Positions 1-8,036 of a stretch of 23,693 nt of DNA are shown here, in pieces. Each line of letters starts with the position of its first letter. Positions within the stretch are counted from its first letter, which is position 1. Origin of the DNA: a virus; IMG/VR virus record IMGVR_UViG_3300020421_000145, positions 1 through 23,693 of that record. One strand, 5' to 3'. The notes under the pieces were generated by a model that was given only the letters and a program-made list of their open reading frames with translations, had not been told where the DNA came from and did not search any database. The translations under genes and the position numbers were made by a program.

Positions 1-116
1 CGCCTTTGCTAAATAACTTGAAGAAGAATCCAGAGAAAGATTATATTCTCTGGCCCGATAGACTATCAAAGGTAGAGCAGTTCGAAACGCACCTACAAGG
101 AATTTATAAGAGCTAA
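1..116 (+). CDS. 14: C-terminal end of a structural protein, probably neck protein gp14 (5' truncated)
   Basis: Only the last 37 codons are present, in the frame that ends with TAA at 114-116. The visible tail is rich in Lys, Leu and aromatic residues and ends LQGIYKS. The TAA overlaps the ATG of the next gene (TAATG), so the two are translationally coupled. In T4 the gene directly before the gp15 gene is gp14, one of the two neck proteins that close the head and join it to the tail. The name therefore rests mainly on gene order; the fragment is too short to recognise by itself. Another late structural gene could occupy this place. Confidence 0.5.
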   Translation, partial: PLLNNLKKNPEKDYILWPDRLSKVEQFETHLQGIYKS

Positions 117-910
117 TGTTCGGTACACACTTCTATCACGAAAAGACTAGAAAATGCGTAGCAGCATTTGGTCGGCTGTTCAACAACATATATGTTGTTC
201 GTACAAATAGCAGTGGTGCAGGCATATCACAGCTTAAAGTTCCTCTTTCATATGCTCCAAAGATAAAGTATCTCGATAGAATTCGCGAAAATGCTGACCT
301 TGACACGGACATGAAAGTTGCACTCAAGCTTCCACGGATGTCATTTGAAATTACGAGTATAGCATATGATACTACTCGACAGTTATCTAAGCTGAATAAT
401 ATTCAAGGTGCAGGTACAGCCTCTTCAAACAGGCAGAAATTATTTACTGGAGTTCCGTATGTTCTAGGATTTCAGTTAAACATATATGCTAAATCACAAG
501 ATGATGCATTACAAATTGTTGAGCAGATTCTTCCATCATTCAATCCTCAATATACTCTAACTATGATTCCGCTAAAAACGGACTATCCTTCTTATAGAGA
601 AGACATACCTATTAGCATTGCGGCAGTAGGATTTCAAGATGATCTTGAAGGTGAAGTTGGAGCAAGAAGAACTATTATATACAATATAGATTTCGAAATG
701 AGAATTCAGTATCATAGTGGAATCGCAACATCGAATGTTATTAGACAGTCAAATGCTCGAATTCTCAATATGAATAGTGGACTGGCTGACTCGGACGTAA
801 GACTCGAAACAATACAAATTAACCCTAACCCATTATCAACTATAGGATTAGCAGACAGTGACTTCGGATTCACCACAACATTCTTCGACGCAGATAGCGA
901 CTACAGATAA
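116..910 (+). CDS. 15: Tail sheath stabilizer and completion protein gp15
   Basis: This protein of 264 aa matches T4 gp15 (272 aa) in length and layout. The N-terminus MFGTHFYHEKTRKC followed by a GRLFNNIYVVR segment mirrors the MFGYFYN...GDLFSNIQIKR start of T4 gp15. The central IVEQILPSFNPQYTLTM stretch (about residues 137-153) matches the IVEQILPYFQPHFNTTM part of the T4 protein. In T4, gp15 forms a hexameric ring that caps the tail tube and sheath and offers the docking surface for the neck. The start ATG overlaps the preceding stop. The acidic C-terminus (ends DADSDYR) overlaps the next gene by 53 nt. Confidence 0.9.
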   Translation: MFGTHFYHEKTRKCVAAFGRLFNNIYVVRTNSSGAGISQLKVPLSYAPKIKYLDRIRENADLDTDMKVALKLPRMSFEITSIAYDTTRQLSKLNNIQGAGTASSNRQKLFTGVPYVLGFQLNIYAKSQDDALQIVEQILPSFNPQYTLTMIPLKTDYPSYREDIPISIAAVGFQDDLEGEVGARRTIIYNIDFEMRIQYHSGIATSNVIRQSNARILNMNSGLADSDVRLETIQINPNPLSTIGLADSDFGFTTTFFDADSDYR

Positions 911-1250
911 ACAAAAGAGTGATTACGATTATTCTCGTGAAACATATTACGAGTTAATTGAAAAAGGTAAAGACGCGTTGGAAACAATGATTGAAGTTGC
1001 TCGAGAGTCTGAGCATCCAAGAGCGTACGAAGTATTATCCGGTATGATTAAGAATGTATCTGATGTAAATGATCGGCTTATGGATCTTAACAAGAAAATG
1101 AAAGACATTGAAAAGAAAGAAGACGTAAAGCAAATTGAAAATCAACAGAATAATTTTTATCTTAGCACGGCTGAATTGCAAAAGATGATGGCACAGGGTG
1201 AAGCGATAGACGTAGATGAACCAGATACAAAGCTACTTAGGGAATCCTAA
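858..1250 (+). CDS. 16: Terminase small subunit gp16
   Basis: The product is a 130-aa helical, highly charged protein. The core (residues about 21-86) aligns by eye with T4 gp16: a DYDYSRETYYELIEKGKDA helix, an SEHPRAYEVLSGMIK stretch comparable to DSPRHMEVFATLMGQ, and LMDLNKKMKDIEKK comparable to ILKLHKDMKDI. In T4 this subunit recognises the DNA to be packaged and stimulates the gp17 motor. The frame opens after a TAG at 849-851 and has no ATG before the conserved core. GTG at 858 is the best start, with AGGA at 844-847 and a 10-nt spacer. It overlaps the gp15 gene by 53 nt and the gp17 gene by 35 nt, so the three are probably coupled in translation. Confidence 0.85.
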   Translation: MTSDSPQHSSTQIATTDKQKSDYDYSRETYYELIEKGKDALETMIEVARESEHPRAYEVLSGMIKNVSDVNDRLMDLNKKMKDIEKKEDVKQIENQQNNFYLSTAELQKMMAQGEAIDVDEPDTKLLRES

Positions 1251-2799
1251 TGTAAAGCGAGACGGAATTCTTCAAGTCTGGTCTCCTGATATATTAAATG
1301 AATATAAGAAGTGCATGGATGATCCGGTGTACTTTGCCGAGCAGTACGTAAAAGTCATTTCTCTAGATTCTGGACTAGTTTCTTTTAAGCTATACCCATA
1401 TCAAAAAGAAATGTTTAGTCACTTTAACAGTAGTCGCTTCTCAATCGTTCTTGCTTGTCGCCAGTCCGGCAAATCAATATCAGCATGTGCTTATCTTCTC
1501 TGGTTTGCTTTATTCCATCCAGAAAAAACAGTCGCAATTCTTGCGAACAAAGGAGCAACTGCTCGTGAAATGTTATCGCGTATTACACTCATGCTGGAAA
1601 ACATACCTTTCTTTCTTCAACCGGGGTGTAAAGCTCTCAACAAAGGTAGCATTGAGTTTTCTAATAATTCTAGGATTTTGGCAGCTGCTACAAGTGGTAG
1701 CTCGATTCGTGGCTTATCTGTAAACTTACTGTATCTCGATGAGTTTGCATTTGTTGAGAGAGCTGCAGAATTCTATACTTCTACGTATCCTGTTGTTTCT
1801 GCTGGTAAGGATACAAAGATCATTATTACTTCAACCGCTAATGGTATCGGTAATATGTTCTATAATATCTGGCAAGGAGCTGAGCAGAAAGTAAATCAGT
1901 TCCAATCATTTCGAGTCGATTGGTGGGACGTACCTGGGCGAGATGATAAGTGGAAGCAAGAAACAATTGCTAACACTAGTCAGTTGCAGTTTGATCAAGA
2001 ATTCGGTAACACGTTTTTTGGTACCGGTGATACTCTTATCAACGCCGAGACGCTTATGAGATTGCGTGCTAAGAATCCGCATAAGGTTATGGAAAACGGA
2101 GATCTTTTAGTATACGAAGAAACTAAAAAAGATAACGACTATATCATGACAGTCGATGTAGCAAAGGGAAGAGGACAGGACTATTCTACTTTTAATTTGA
2201 TCGATATTAGCGTTCGCCCGTTTAGACAGGTTGCTGTATATCGCAATAACACTATCTCGCCTATACTCTTCCCTAATATTATATATAAGTATGCGAAAGT
2301 TTACAACAACGCGTATGTGGTTGTAGAATCAAATGATCAAGGCAGTGTAGTATGTAATGGTCTATATCATGATTTAGAGTATGAAAACGTCCATGTACAA
2401 TCTACTATCAAAGCAAATGCTATCGGTATCGAAATGAATCGAAAAGTAAAACGGCTAGGCTGTTCTGCTGCAAAGGATCTTTTAGAAAATAATAAACTCA
2501 CCATTGTCGATGAACATACGATTTTAGAGATGTCAACCTTCGAAGCAAGAGGGCAATCATACGAAGCGAGTGAAGGTAACCATGATGATTTAATGATGAA
2601 TCTAGTCATGTTTGGTTACTTTGCTTCTACACAATACTTTGGAGACATGACGGATATTGATCTAAAACAAATGTTGTTTAATCAAAAGATGAAAGAAATT
2701 GAAGACGACTTAGTACCATTCGGGTTTGTAGATGATGGATCTCAATATAATGATGAGATTCAAAAACCTGAGTGGTTTGTAGAATTTGACGTAAATTAG
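1216..2799 (+). CDS. 17: Terminase large subunit gp17 (packaging ATPase and nuclease)
   Basis: This is the DNA-packaging motor, which docks on the portal, translocates DNA by ATP hydrolysis and cuts the concatemer. The N-terminal ATPase shows Walker A CRQSGKS (81-87), Walker B LLYLDE (171-176) and the coupling motif TSTANG (205-210). The C-terminal RNase H-like nuclease shows three acidic positions: D314 in MTVDVAKG, E371 in VVVESNDQG, and D457/D458 in NHDDLM. These correspond in order to T4 D401, E458 and D542. At 527 aa it is shorter than T4 gp17 (610 aa), mainly through a shorter N-terminus. It begins inside the end of the gp16 gene and is followed by a 76-nt gap with a late promoter. Confidence 0.97.
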   Translation: MNQIQSYLGNPNVKRDGILQVWSPDILNEYKKCMDDPVYFAEQYVKVISLDSGLVSFKLYPYQKEMFSHFNSSRFSIVLACRQSGKSISACAYLLWFALFHPEKTVAILANKGATAREMLSRITLMLENIPFFLQPGCKALNKGSIEFSNNSRILAAATSGSSIRGLSVNLLYLDEFAFVERAAEFYTSTYPVVSAGKDTKIIITSTANGIGNMFYNIWQGAEQKVNQFQSFRVDWWDVPGRDDKWKQETIANTSQLQFDQEFGNTFFGTGDTLINAETLMRLRAKNPHKVMENGDLLVYEETKKDNDYIMTVDVAKGRGQDYSTFNLIDISVRPFRQVAVYRNNTISPILFPNIIYKYAKVYNNAYVVVESNDQGSVVCNGLYHDLEYENVHVQSTIKANAIGIEMNRKVKRLGCSAAKDLLENNKLTIVDEHTILEMSTFEARGQSYEASEGNHDDLMMNLVMFGYFASTQYFGDMTDIDLKQMLFNQKMKEIEDDLVPFGFVDDGSQYNDEIQKPEWFVEFDVN

Positions 2800-2805
2800 A
2801 ATAAT

Positions 2806-2813
2806 TATAAATA
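2806..2813 (+). promoter_or_regulatory. T4-type late promoter (TATAAATA) for the sheath gene
   Basis: An exact copy of the T4 late -10 element TATAAATA lies in the 76-nt gap between the gp17 and gp18 genes. Transcription would begin near 2819, leaving an ordinary leader with a GAGAAGGA Shine-Dalgarno before ATG 2876. In T4 such promoters are read by host core polymerase with gp55, and gp55 is encoded in this window. Confidence 0.85.
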
Positions 2814-2875
2814 CTATGGATAGTTGATGAATATCGTATTATGATCCATATAAGTAAACCGAGAAGGATAAACAA

Positions 2876-4648
2876 ATGGCACTATTTACACCATCCGAAT
2901 CTCCTGCGGTTGTCGTCAAAGAAATAGATCTGACTGGCGGTGTGCCAAATGTTCAGACTTCTACTGGGGCAGTCGTTGGTAATTTTAGATGGGGTCCGGT
3001 CGAGGAGAGAGTGTTGATTGCTAACGAACAGCAATTAATTGACACCTTTGCTACTCCAGACACATCTAATTCAATTAGTTTTCATACTGCTGCATACTTT
3101 ACAAGATACTCGAACGCAATGCAAACCGTACGTGTTCTTGACTCAGATGCATCTAACGCAGTATCAACAACTGGTCAAACATCTTCCTACGCTGTGGGTG
3201 GATACACAAATCCAGTTGTAAAGAATAGCTCAAATTTCACAGCACAAAAATCAGCACTGGACTCTGACGGCCATACTTGGGTCGCTCGATATCCAGGTGC
3301 TTTAGGTAACTCGCTTGCTGTACACGTTTGCCCACAAAGCACAAGCGATTCAGCATTTAATAACTGGGCATACAAGTCAAACTTTGATGCTGCACCGGGT
3401 ACATCAGCATATGCTGCGGCTAGAGATGGACTCAACGATGAAATGCATATTGCAGTTGTTGATAAGAACGGCGTATTCTCAGGCACTAAGGGAACAGTAC
3501 TTGAAACATATCCTTATGTTTCAGTTGCACCTGATGCTAAGGGCGATGATGGTTCTACCAACTACGCAATTAACGTCATCAATGAAAGATCTGAGTACGT
3601 ACACCAAGTAGATTGGGATTCAGCATTTCAAACTGCTGGAAATGCTGGAGTAGCTTTAACTCCAGGTACTACTAAGAACTACGTTGGAAACAGCGAAAAT
3701 ACAAAGATGTATACCTTTGACTCTGGAGCAGATGCATCAAACATTCGTGCTGCAGAATTCTTGACAGGTTACGATCTTTTCGAAGATAAAGATCAGGTAG
3801 AAATCGACTTCTTGATTGCTCCTAGCTTTACAACTTCTACTACACAGACAACGATCGTTAATGATCTTGTTTCAACTGCAGTAGCTCGTAAAGATTGTGT
3901 AGTTGTAACATCTCCTGCAAGAGATGACATCATTAACCTGACAAATGAAACAACGATTACAAACAATATCGTAGCAACAGTAGGTAACTTCACTAAATCA
4001 TCTTACTTGATTATTGATGGTAACTACTTGAAAGTTTACGATAAGTACAATGACCAATACATTCAGATTCCGGCATCATCTTCTACAGCTGGCTTGATGG
4101 CCGAGACAGACAGAGTGTCTGCTCCTTGGTTCTCACCTGCAGGTATGAGACGAGGCCAATATCTTGGTGTAACGTCAATTGACTACAATCCAAACAAAAC
4201 AAATAGAGATACACTCTATAAAGCTGGTATCAATCCAGTTGTAAACATGGCCGGTTCTGGTGCAATGTTGTTTGGTGATAAGACTGCACTCAATAGACCA
4301 TCAGCATTCGATAGAATCAATGTCCGCAGGTTGTTCCTTGTACTCGAAAGAGCAATTGCAAGAGCAGCTGAAGGTGTACTCTTCGAATTCAACGATGAGT
4401 TTACAAGAGCAGAATTCGTGAATATCATTGAGCCTGTACTACGTGATGTAAAGGGTCGAAGAGGTATCACTGACTTCCGCATTGTGGCTGATACTACAGT
4501 CAACACTCCAGAAGTTATTGATCGTAACGAGTTTATCGCTAACATCTTCATTAAGCCAGCAAGATCAATCAATTATGTAACACTCAACTTTGTTGCAGTA
4601 AGGACCGGCGTCGACTTCACTGAAGTCGTTGGTTCAGCTGGCGTTTAA
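2876..4648 (+). CDS. 18: Contractile tail sheath protein gp18
   Basis: The protein has 590 aa (T4 gp18 has 659). It carries the family's N-terminal signature near SPAVVVKEIDLT, then a TGAVVGNFRWGPVEERVL segment, and the typical C-terminal sheath domain (from about residue 410: SAPWFSPAGMRRGQY, RLFLVLERAIARAAE, ending in a strand INYVTLNFVAVRTGVDF). Sheath subunits polymerise around the gp19 tube and contract to drive the tube into the host. The middle part (about 90-330) is Ser/Thr/Ala-rich, as expected for the variable outward-facing sheath domains. The start ATG is preceded by AGAAGGA and a late promoter, giving a probable gp18-gp19 transcript. Confidence 0.95.
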   Translation: MALFTPSESPAVVVKEIDLTGGVPNVQTSTGAVVGNFRWGPVEERVLIANEQQLIDTFATPDTSNSISFHTAAYFTRYSNAMQTVRVLDSDASNAVSTTGQTSSYAVGGYTNPVVKNSSNFTAQKSALDSDGHTWVARYPGALGNSLAVHVCPQSTSDSAFNNWAYKSNFDAAPGTSAYAAARDGLNDEMHIAVVDKNGVFSGTKGTVLETYPYVSVAPDAKGDDGSTNYAINVINERSEYVHQVDWDSAFQTAGNAGVALTPGTTKNYVGNSENTKMYTFDSGADASNIRAAEFLTGYDLFEDKDQVEIDFLIAPSFTTSTTQTTIVNDLVSTAVARKDCVVVTSPARDDIINLTNETTITNNIVATVGNFTKSSYLIIDGNYLKVYDKYNDQYIQIPASSSTAGLMAETDRVSAPWFSPAGMRRGQYLGVTSIDYNPNKTNRDTLYKAGINPVVNMAGSGAMLFGDKTALNRPSAFDRINVRRLFLVLERAIARAAEGVLFEFNDEFTRAEFVNIIEPVLRDVKGRRGITDFRIVADTTVNTPEVIDRNEFIANIFIKPARSINYVTLNFVAVRTGVDFTEVVGSAGV

Positions 4649-4662
4649 GGAGGTAATGAACA

Positions 4663-5202
4663 ATGGCACTCGGAAGCGTAGATGAATTTAAGGCAAGACT
4701 AGCCGGTGGCGGTGCAAGAGGTAACCTCTTTCAGTGTACACTAGCAAACCCTAGAGGTGGTCTTGGTGTTGATCTAGACATCGATTTTAGTTCTTTCATG
4801 TGTGAAGCAGCACAGTTACCGGCGTCAACGATTGGAGTGATTAACATTCCTTTCCGCGGCAGACAACTTAAAGTAGCCGGTGATAGAGTCTTTGATGTTT
4901 GGACAGTCACAGTAATTAACGACACAGAGTTTAAGATCAGAAATTCAATGGAAACTTGGATGAATGCAATTTCTAACCACGCTGATGCTGGTGGAACGCA
5001 GAATCCAGAGCTTTACTTTGCTGATCTTAAAGTAGACCAATTCGATAGAGATGAGTCAATCATTAAGACTTATAACTTCAGGGATGCATTCCCAACAGAA
5101 GTATCTGCTATCGATCTAAGCTATGGTGACACTGATACAATCGAAAGATTTACAGTGACATTCCAGTATCAGTACTGGACGTCAAACACCACTGACGCTT
5201 AA
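4663..5202 (+). CDS. 19: Tail tube protein gp19
   Basis: The 179-aa protein follows the sheath gene by 14 nt, with an AAGGAGGT Shine-Dalgarno. T4 gp19 has 163 aa. Family features are the N-terminal MALGSVDEFKARLAGGGARG, the PASTIGVINIPFRGRQLKVAGD strand pair (about 54-75), the WTVTVINDTEF strand, and a final aromatic strand FTVTFQYQYW. Gp19 hexamers stack to form the inner conduit for DNA. An out-of-frame ATG at 4656 would code for only a few residues and is ignored. A strong hairpin follows the stop codon. A second gp19-family gene lies at 10528. Confidence 0.93.
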   Translation: MALGSVDEFKARLAGGGARGNLFQCTLANPRGGLGVDLDIDFSSFMCEAAQLPASTIGVINIPFRGRQLKVAGDRVFDVWTVTVINDTEFKIRNSMETWMNAISNHADAGGTQNPELYFADLKVDQFDRDESIIKTYNFRDAFPTEVSAIDLSYGDTDTIERFTVTFQYQYWTSNTTDA

Positions 5203-5213
5203 TATACATAGTA

Positions 5214-5235
5214 GGGAGCGGAGAGATCCGCTCCC
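5214..5235 (+). other. Perfect 9-bp RNA hairpin with GAGA (GNRA) tetraloop between the gp19 and gp20 genes
   Basis: GGGAGCGGA (5214-5222) pairs fully with TCCGCTCCC (5227-5235) around the loop GAGA. No T-run follows (next bases are CATAATCT), so it is not a classical intrinsic terminator. It could be a 3' stabiliser of the abundant sheath/tube mRNA, an RNA processing site, or a weak attenuator that lowers portal expression, since the portal is needed in far fewer copies. Confidence 0.7.
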
Positions 5236-5255
5236 CATAATCTAAAGGAATAAGT

Positions 5256-6779
5256 ATGGCAGACGATAGTAGAGGTTTCCGTTTATTCGGATTTGAAATA
5301 AAAAGACAGGATTTAGAAGACGCTAAGAAAAAGCCGTCTATTGTTCCTGCACGTGATGATGATGGCGCCGGATATATTACGGCTTCCGGAACACACTATG
5401 GTCAATACATTAACCTCGACGGCGACGATTCAAAAGACAACTATCAGTTGATCATGAGATATCGCGGCGTCAGCATGCACCCAGAAGTTGACGCCGCTAT
5501 CGAGGATATTGTAAATGAATCAATTGCTGGTGGTGAGCTAGAACAATCCGTCGATATTAAGATGGAAGAGCTTAAGCAACCAGACAATATCAAAAAACAA
5601 ATCAAAGAAGAGTTCGATAATATTATATCGATGCTTAACTTTAATGAATACGGGCATGATATTTTTAGAAGGTGGTATGTTGATGGAAGAATCTATCACC
5701 ACCTTGTAGTAAATGAAAGCCAATTGAAAGCTGGTATTCAAGAGATTCGCTATATTGACTCATCAAAGATGAGAAAAGTAAAGCAAATCAAAAAGAAGAA
5801 AGATCCTCAGACTGGAGCTAATCTTATCGAAAAGGTAGATGAATACTACATCTATCAAGAAAAGCCAGGGCAGCAAAACTCTGGTGTTAAGATGAGTCTC
5901 GATTCTGTAAGTTATGTAACATCTGGCCTGTTAGATGAAGGCCGGAAAAAAGTTTTATCCTATCTACATAAAGCACTGAAGCCTCTCAATCAATTGAGAA
6001 TGATGGAAGATAGCCTTGTTATCTACCGTCTGGCCCGTGCACCTGAGCGTCGTATCTTTTACATTGATGTTGGTAACTTACCACGAGGTAAAGCCGAACA
6101 GTACATGAAAGATATTATGACACGGTATCGTAATAAACTTGTATATGATTCACAGACTGGCGAAATTAAAGATGATCGTAAACACCAGTCATTGCTTGAA
6201 GACTTCTGGCTTCCACGCCGTGAAGGTGGTAGAGGTACTGAGATTTCAACTCTGCCGGGTGGTGATAATCTAGGTCAGATTGATGATATCGTATACTTCC
6301 AAAAGAAACTTTATAGAGCTCTTAACGTTCCTATCAATCGATTAGAGCAAGAAGCTCAGTTCTCTCTAGGTAGATCTACAGAAATTAGTAGAGATGAACT
6401 TAAATTTCAAAAGTTTATTGACAGATTAAGAACAAAGTTTTCTGCTTTGTTTATGGACATTCTTAAGACACAACTAATGCTCAAAGGTATTATTACCGAA
6501 GAGGATTGGAATCTTATGAAGAATGATATTGTAGTTGATTACGTTCGTGATAATCATTTCACCGAACTAAAAGACTTAGAGATTCTGAGAGAAAAGACAC
6601 AAACACTTGATATGGTACACAACTATGTTGATGTTTACTTCTCTCGCGAATGGATCATGAAAAATGTACTACACTTTAACGATGAGGACATTGAACAAAT
6701 GGTCGACCAACATGGTGATGAAACTGAAAAACTCAATGATTTAGAGCCAGATAAAGAAGCTGGCGGAGAGGAACAATAA
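5256..6779 (+). CDS. 20: Portal vertex protein gp20
   Basis: The portal protein has 507 aa (T4 gp20 has 524). It forms the dodecameric ring at the packaging vertex, nucleates head assembly and serves as the terminase dock. Recognisable family stretches include YRGVSMHPEVDAAIEDIVNE (about 69-88), FDNIISMLNFNEYGHDIFRRWYVDGRIYHH, RLARAPERRIFYIDVGNLP (about 258-276), FWLPRREGGRGTEISTLPGG (about 317-336) and LNVPINRLEQEAQFSLGRSTEISRDE (about 353-378). The start ATG has an AAAGGA ribosome site at about 10 nt. The C-terminus is acidic and polar, and the stop is followed one base later by the gp67 start. Confidence 0.96.
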   Translation: MADDSRGFRLFGFEIKRQDLEDAKKKPSIVPARDDDGAGYITASGTHYGQYINLDGDDSKDNYQLIMRYRGVSMHPEVDAAIEDIVNESIAGGELEQSVDIKMEELKQPDNIKKQIKEEFDNIISMLNFNEYGHDIFRRWYVDGRIYHHLVVNESQLKAGIQEIRYIDSSKMRKVKQIKKKKDPQTGANLIEKVDEYYIYQEKPGQQNSGVKMSLDSVSYVTSGLLDEGRKKVLSYLHKALKPLNQLRMMEDSLVIYRLARAPERRIFYIDVGNLPRGKAEQYMKDIMTRYRNKLVYDSQTGEIKDDRKHQSLLEDFWLPRREGGRGTEISTLPGGDNLGQIDDIVYFQKKLYRALNVPINRLEQEAQFSLGRSTEISRDELKFQKFIDRLRTKFSALFMDILKTQLMLKGIITEEDWNLMKNDIVVDYVRDNHFTELKDLEILREKTQTLDMVHNYVDVYFSREWIMKNVLHFNDEDIEQMVDQHGDETEKLNDLEPDKEAGGEEQ

Positions 6780-6780
6780 T

Positions 6781-7101
6781 ATGAGTGATGTGGACGTAGA
6801 AACAAATCCATACCAAGATCTTGTCCAAAATGCACTGGATCAAGACTATAATAAAGCAGGTAAGATTTTCGATAATCTCATGTCTGTAAAACTAAATGAT
6901 GTATTAGACGCAGAAAAAATTCGTTTGGCGGATCAAATCTATAATGGAGAAGATCAAGATGATGGAGATGAAGAAGACATCATGGGGGATGAGGATGACG
7001 ATCAGCTCGACCTCGACCTTGATGCAGAAGACGGCGTTGAAGAGGAAGAAGTTGAAGATGAACTCGAAGAAGAGCCCGATAGTGAAGACGACGAGTCATA
7101 A
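6781..7101 (+). CDS. 67: Prohead core protein gp67 (acidic scaffold component)
   Basis: The 106-aa protein has two parts. The helical N-terminal half (AGKIFDNLMSVKLNDVLDAEKIRLADQIY) aligns by eye with the AARKLFAEAMAARTIDLIKEEKIAIARNFL part of T4 gp67 (PIP, 80 aa). From about residue 55 it is almost entirely Asp and Glu, as in T4. In T4 this is a small internal scaffold protein, degraded to peptides by gp21 during head maturation. It starts one base after the portal stop, with GGAGAGGA inside the end of the portal gene as ribosome site. The place between gp20 and gp21 also fits. Confidence 0.85.
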   Translation: MSDVDVETNPYQDLVQNALDQDYNKAGKIFDNLMSVKLNDVLDAEKIRLADQIYNGEDQDDGDEEDIMGDEDDDQLDLDLDAEDGVEEEEVEDELEEEPDSEDDES

Positions 7102-7127
7102 TTCTTCTAAGTAGAAAATAATAATAT

Positions 7128-7135
7128 TATAAATA
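7128..7135 (+). promoter_or_regulatory. T4-type late promoter (TATAAATA) before gp68
   Basis: An exact TATAAATA sits in the 50-nt gap after the gp67 gene. Transcription would start near 7141, just before the AAGGAAAG ribosome site of the next gene, giving a leader of roughly 10 nt. It would boost gp68, gp21, gp22 and gp23 relative to the portal. Confidence 0.8.
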
Positions 7136-7151
7136 ATATACAAGGAAAGTA

Positions 7152-7364
7152 ATGAAAGATTTTTCTCAACTCAGAGAGTTAACAGGACGCAAACCGAAAG
7201 GTCGTAAAGTCTATGATAAGAAAATCAAAGGTATTTCTGTCATGGTGCACAAAGATCAAAACCGGTTTGTTACGTATGTGGACGGAGATCGTCTCGATGT
7301 TTACCGCTCTCAAAGAGAAGCTGAGAAAGCAGGACTCGAATTCATAAAACAGTATAAAGGCTGA
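7152..7364 (+). CDS. 68: Small basic prohead core protein, gp68-like
   Basis: The 70-aa product is rich in Lys and Arg (RKPKGRKVYDKKIKG near the N-terminus) and ends LEFIKQYKG. It lies exactly where T4 gene 68 lies, between gp67 and the protease gp21. T4 gp68 has 141 aa, so this version is about half as long, and the assignment rests mostly on position. A core role next to acidic gp67 and gp22 would suit a basic protein. The ribosome site AAGGAAAG precedes ATG 7152, and a late promoter lies 17 nt upstream. Confidence 0.55.
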   Translation: MKDFSQLRELTGRKPKGRKVYDKKIKGISVMVHKDQNRFVTYVDGDRLDVYRSQREAEKAGLEFIKQYKG

Positions 7365-7368
7365 GCGA

Positions 7369-8022
7369 ATGAAATTAATTGCTGAATTTAATGATCAACA
7401 CTTAGAAGTTCTTACCGAAGAAAAAAATGGTAAGAAGAAATATATCATTGAAGGCGTGTTTGCTCAGGCTGAACAAAAGAATAGAAATGGTCGCGTTTAT
7501 CCTAAGATGGTAATGGAAAAAGCCGTAGGTAAATATGTGGCCGATCAAGTTTCTAAGGGTCGGGCAGTTGGTGAATTGAATCACCCTGAAGGTCCGACGG
7601 TAAACCTAGATAAAGTTTCGCATAAGATTGAATCTCTCAAATTTGAAGGAAACAATGTTATGGGGAAAGCCACAATCCTTGATACTCCTATGGGTAAGAT
7701 CGTTTGCGGTCTTCTCGAAGGTGGCGTAGGACTAGGCGTTTCGACTCGTGGTATGGGAAGTTTGATGCAACAAAATGGCGCAATGATCGTCAAGGACGAT
7801 TTTCTACTCAATGCAGTAGATATTGTTCAGGATCCCTCCGCACCTGGAGCATTTGTTAATGGGATTATGGAAGGTGTTGAGTGGGTATGGAACAACGGCA
7901 TTATTGAAGCACAAACTATTGAAAAAATGGAGACTGAAATTAAGAAAGCTCCGCGGACTAATCTCTATGAGACTGAGGTTCGTGAGTTTAAGAATTTCCT
8001 CTCGTTACTCAAATCTAAATAA
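7369..8022 (+). CDS. 21: Prohead core serine protease gp21
   Basis: The 217-aa protein is the maturation protease, active inside the prohead, that cleaves core and capsid proteins after [L/I]xE. It shows the family landmarks in order: NRNGRVYP (38-45), the His motif GELNHP with H72, the nucleophile motif GVSTRG with S125, and an acidic residue in NAVDIVQDPSAPG (D151). These fit the His-Ser-Asp arrangement known for T4 gp21 (H85, S140). The start follows the gp68 stop by 4 nt. The 3' end (…KSK stop) lies within a 19-nt sequence repeated exactly at the end of the gp22 gene. Confidence 0.95.
   Translation: MKLIAEFNDQHLEVLTEEKNGKKKYIIEGVFAQAEQKNRNGRVYPKMVMEKAVGKYVADQVSKGRAVGELNHPEGPTVNLDKVSHKIESLKFEGNNVMGKATILDTPMGKIVCGLLEGGVGLGVSTRGMGSLMQQNGAMIVKDDFLLNAVDIVQDPSAPGAFVNGIMEGVEWVWNNGIIEAQTIEKMETEIKKAPRTNLYETEVREFKNFLSLLKSK
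8014..8021 (+). promoter_or_regulatory. Possible variant late promoter (TCTAAATA) before gp22
   Basis: TCTAAATA differs at one position from TATAAATA. It overlaps the gp21 stop and lies within a 19-nt block (8013-8031) repeated exactly before the gp23 gene. Transcription would start near 8027, leaving a very short leader. The alternative is that the repeat only reflects a shared stop codon plus AGGGAG ribosome site. Confidence 0.4.
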
Positions 8023-8036
8023 TAGGGAGTCAATTA

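Noticed and set aside
3187-3486. A 99-aa minus-strand frame opposite gp18
   Set aside because: Shadow of the sheath gene, no independent signals.
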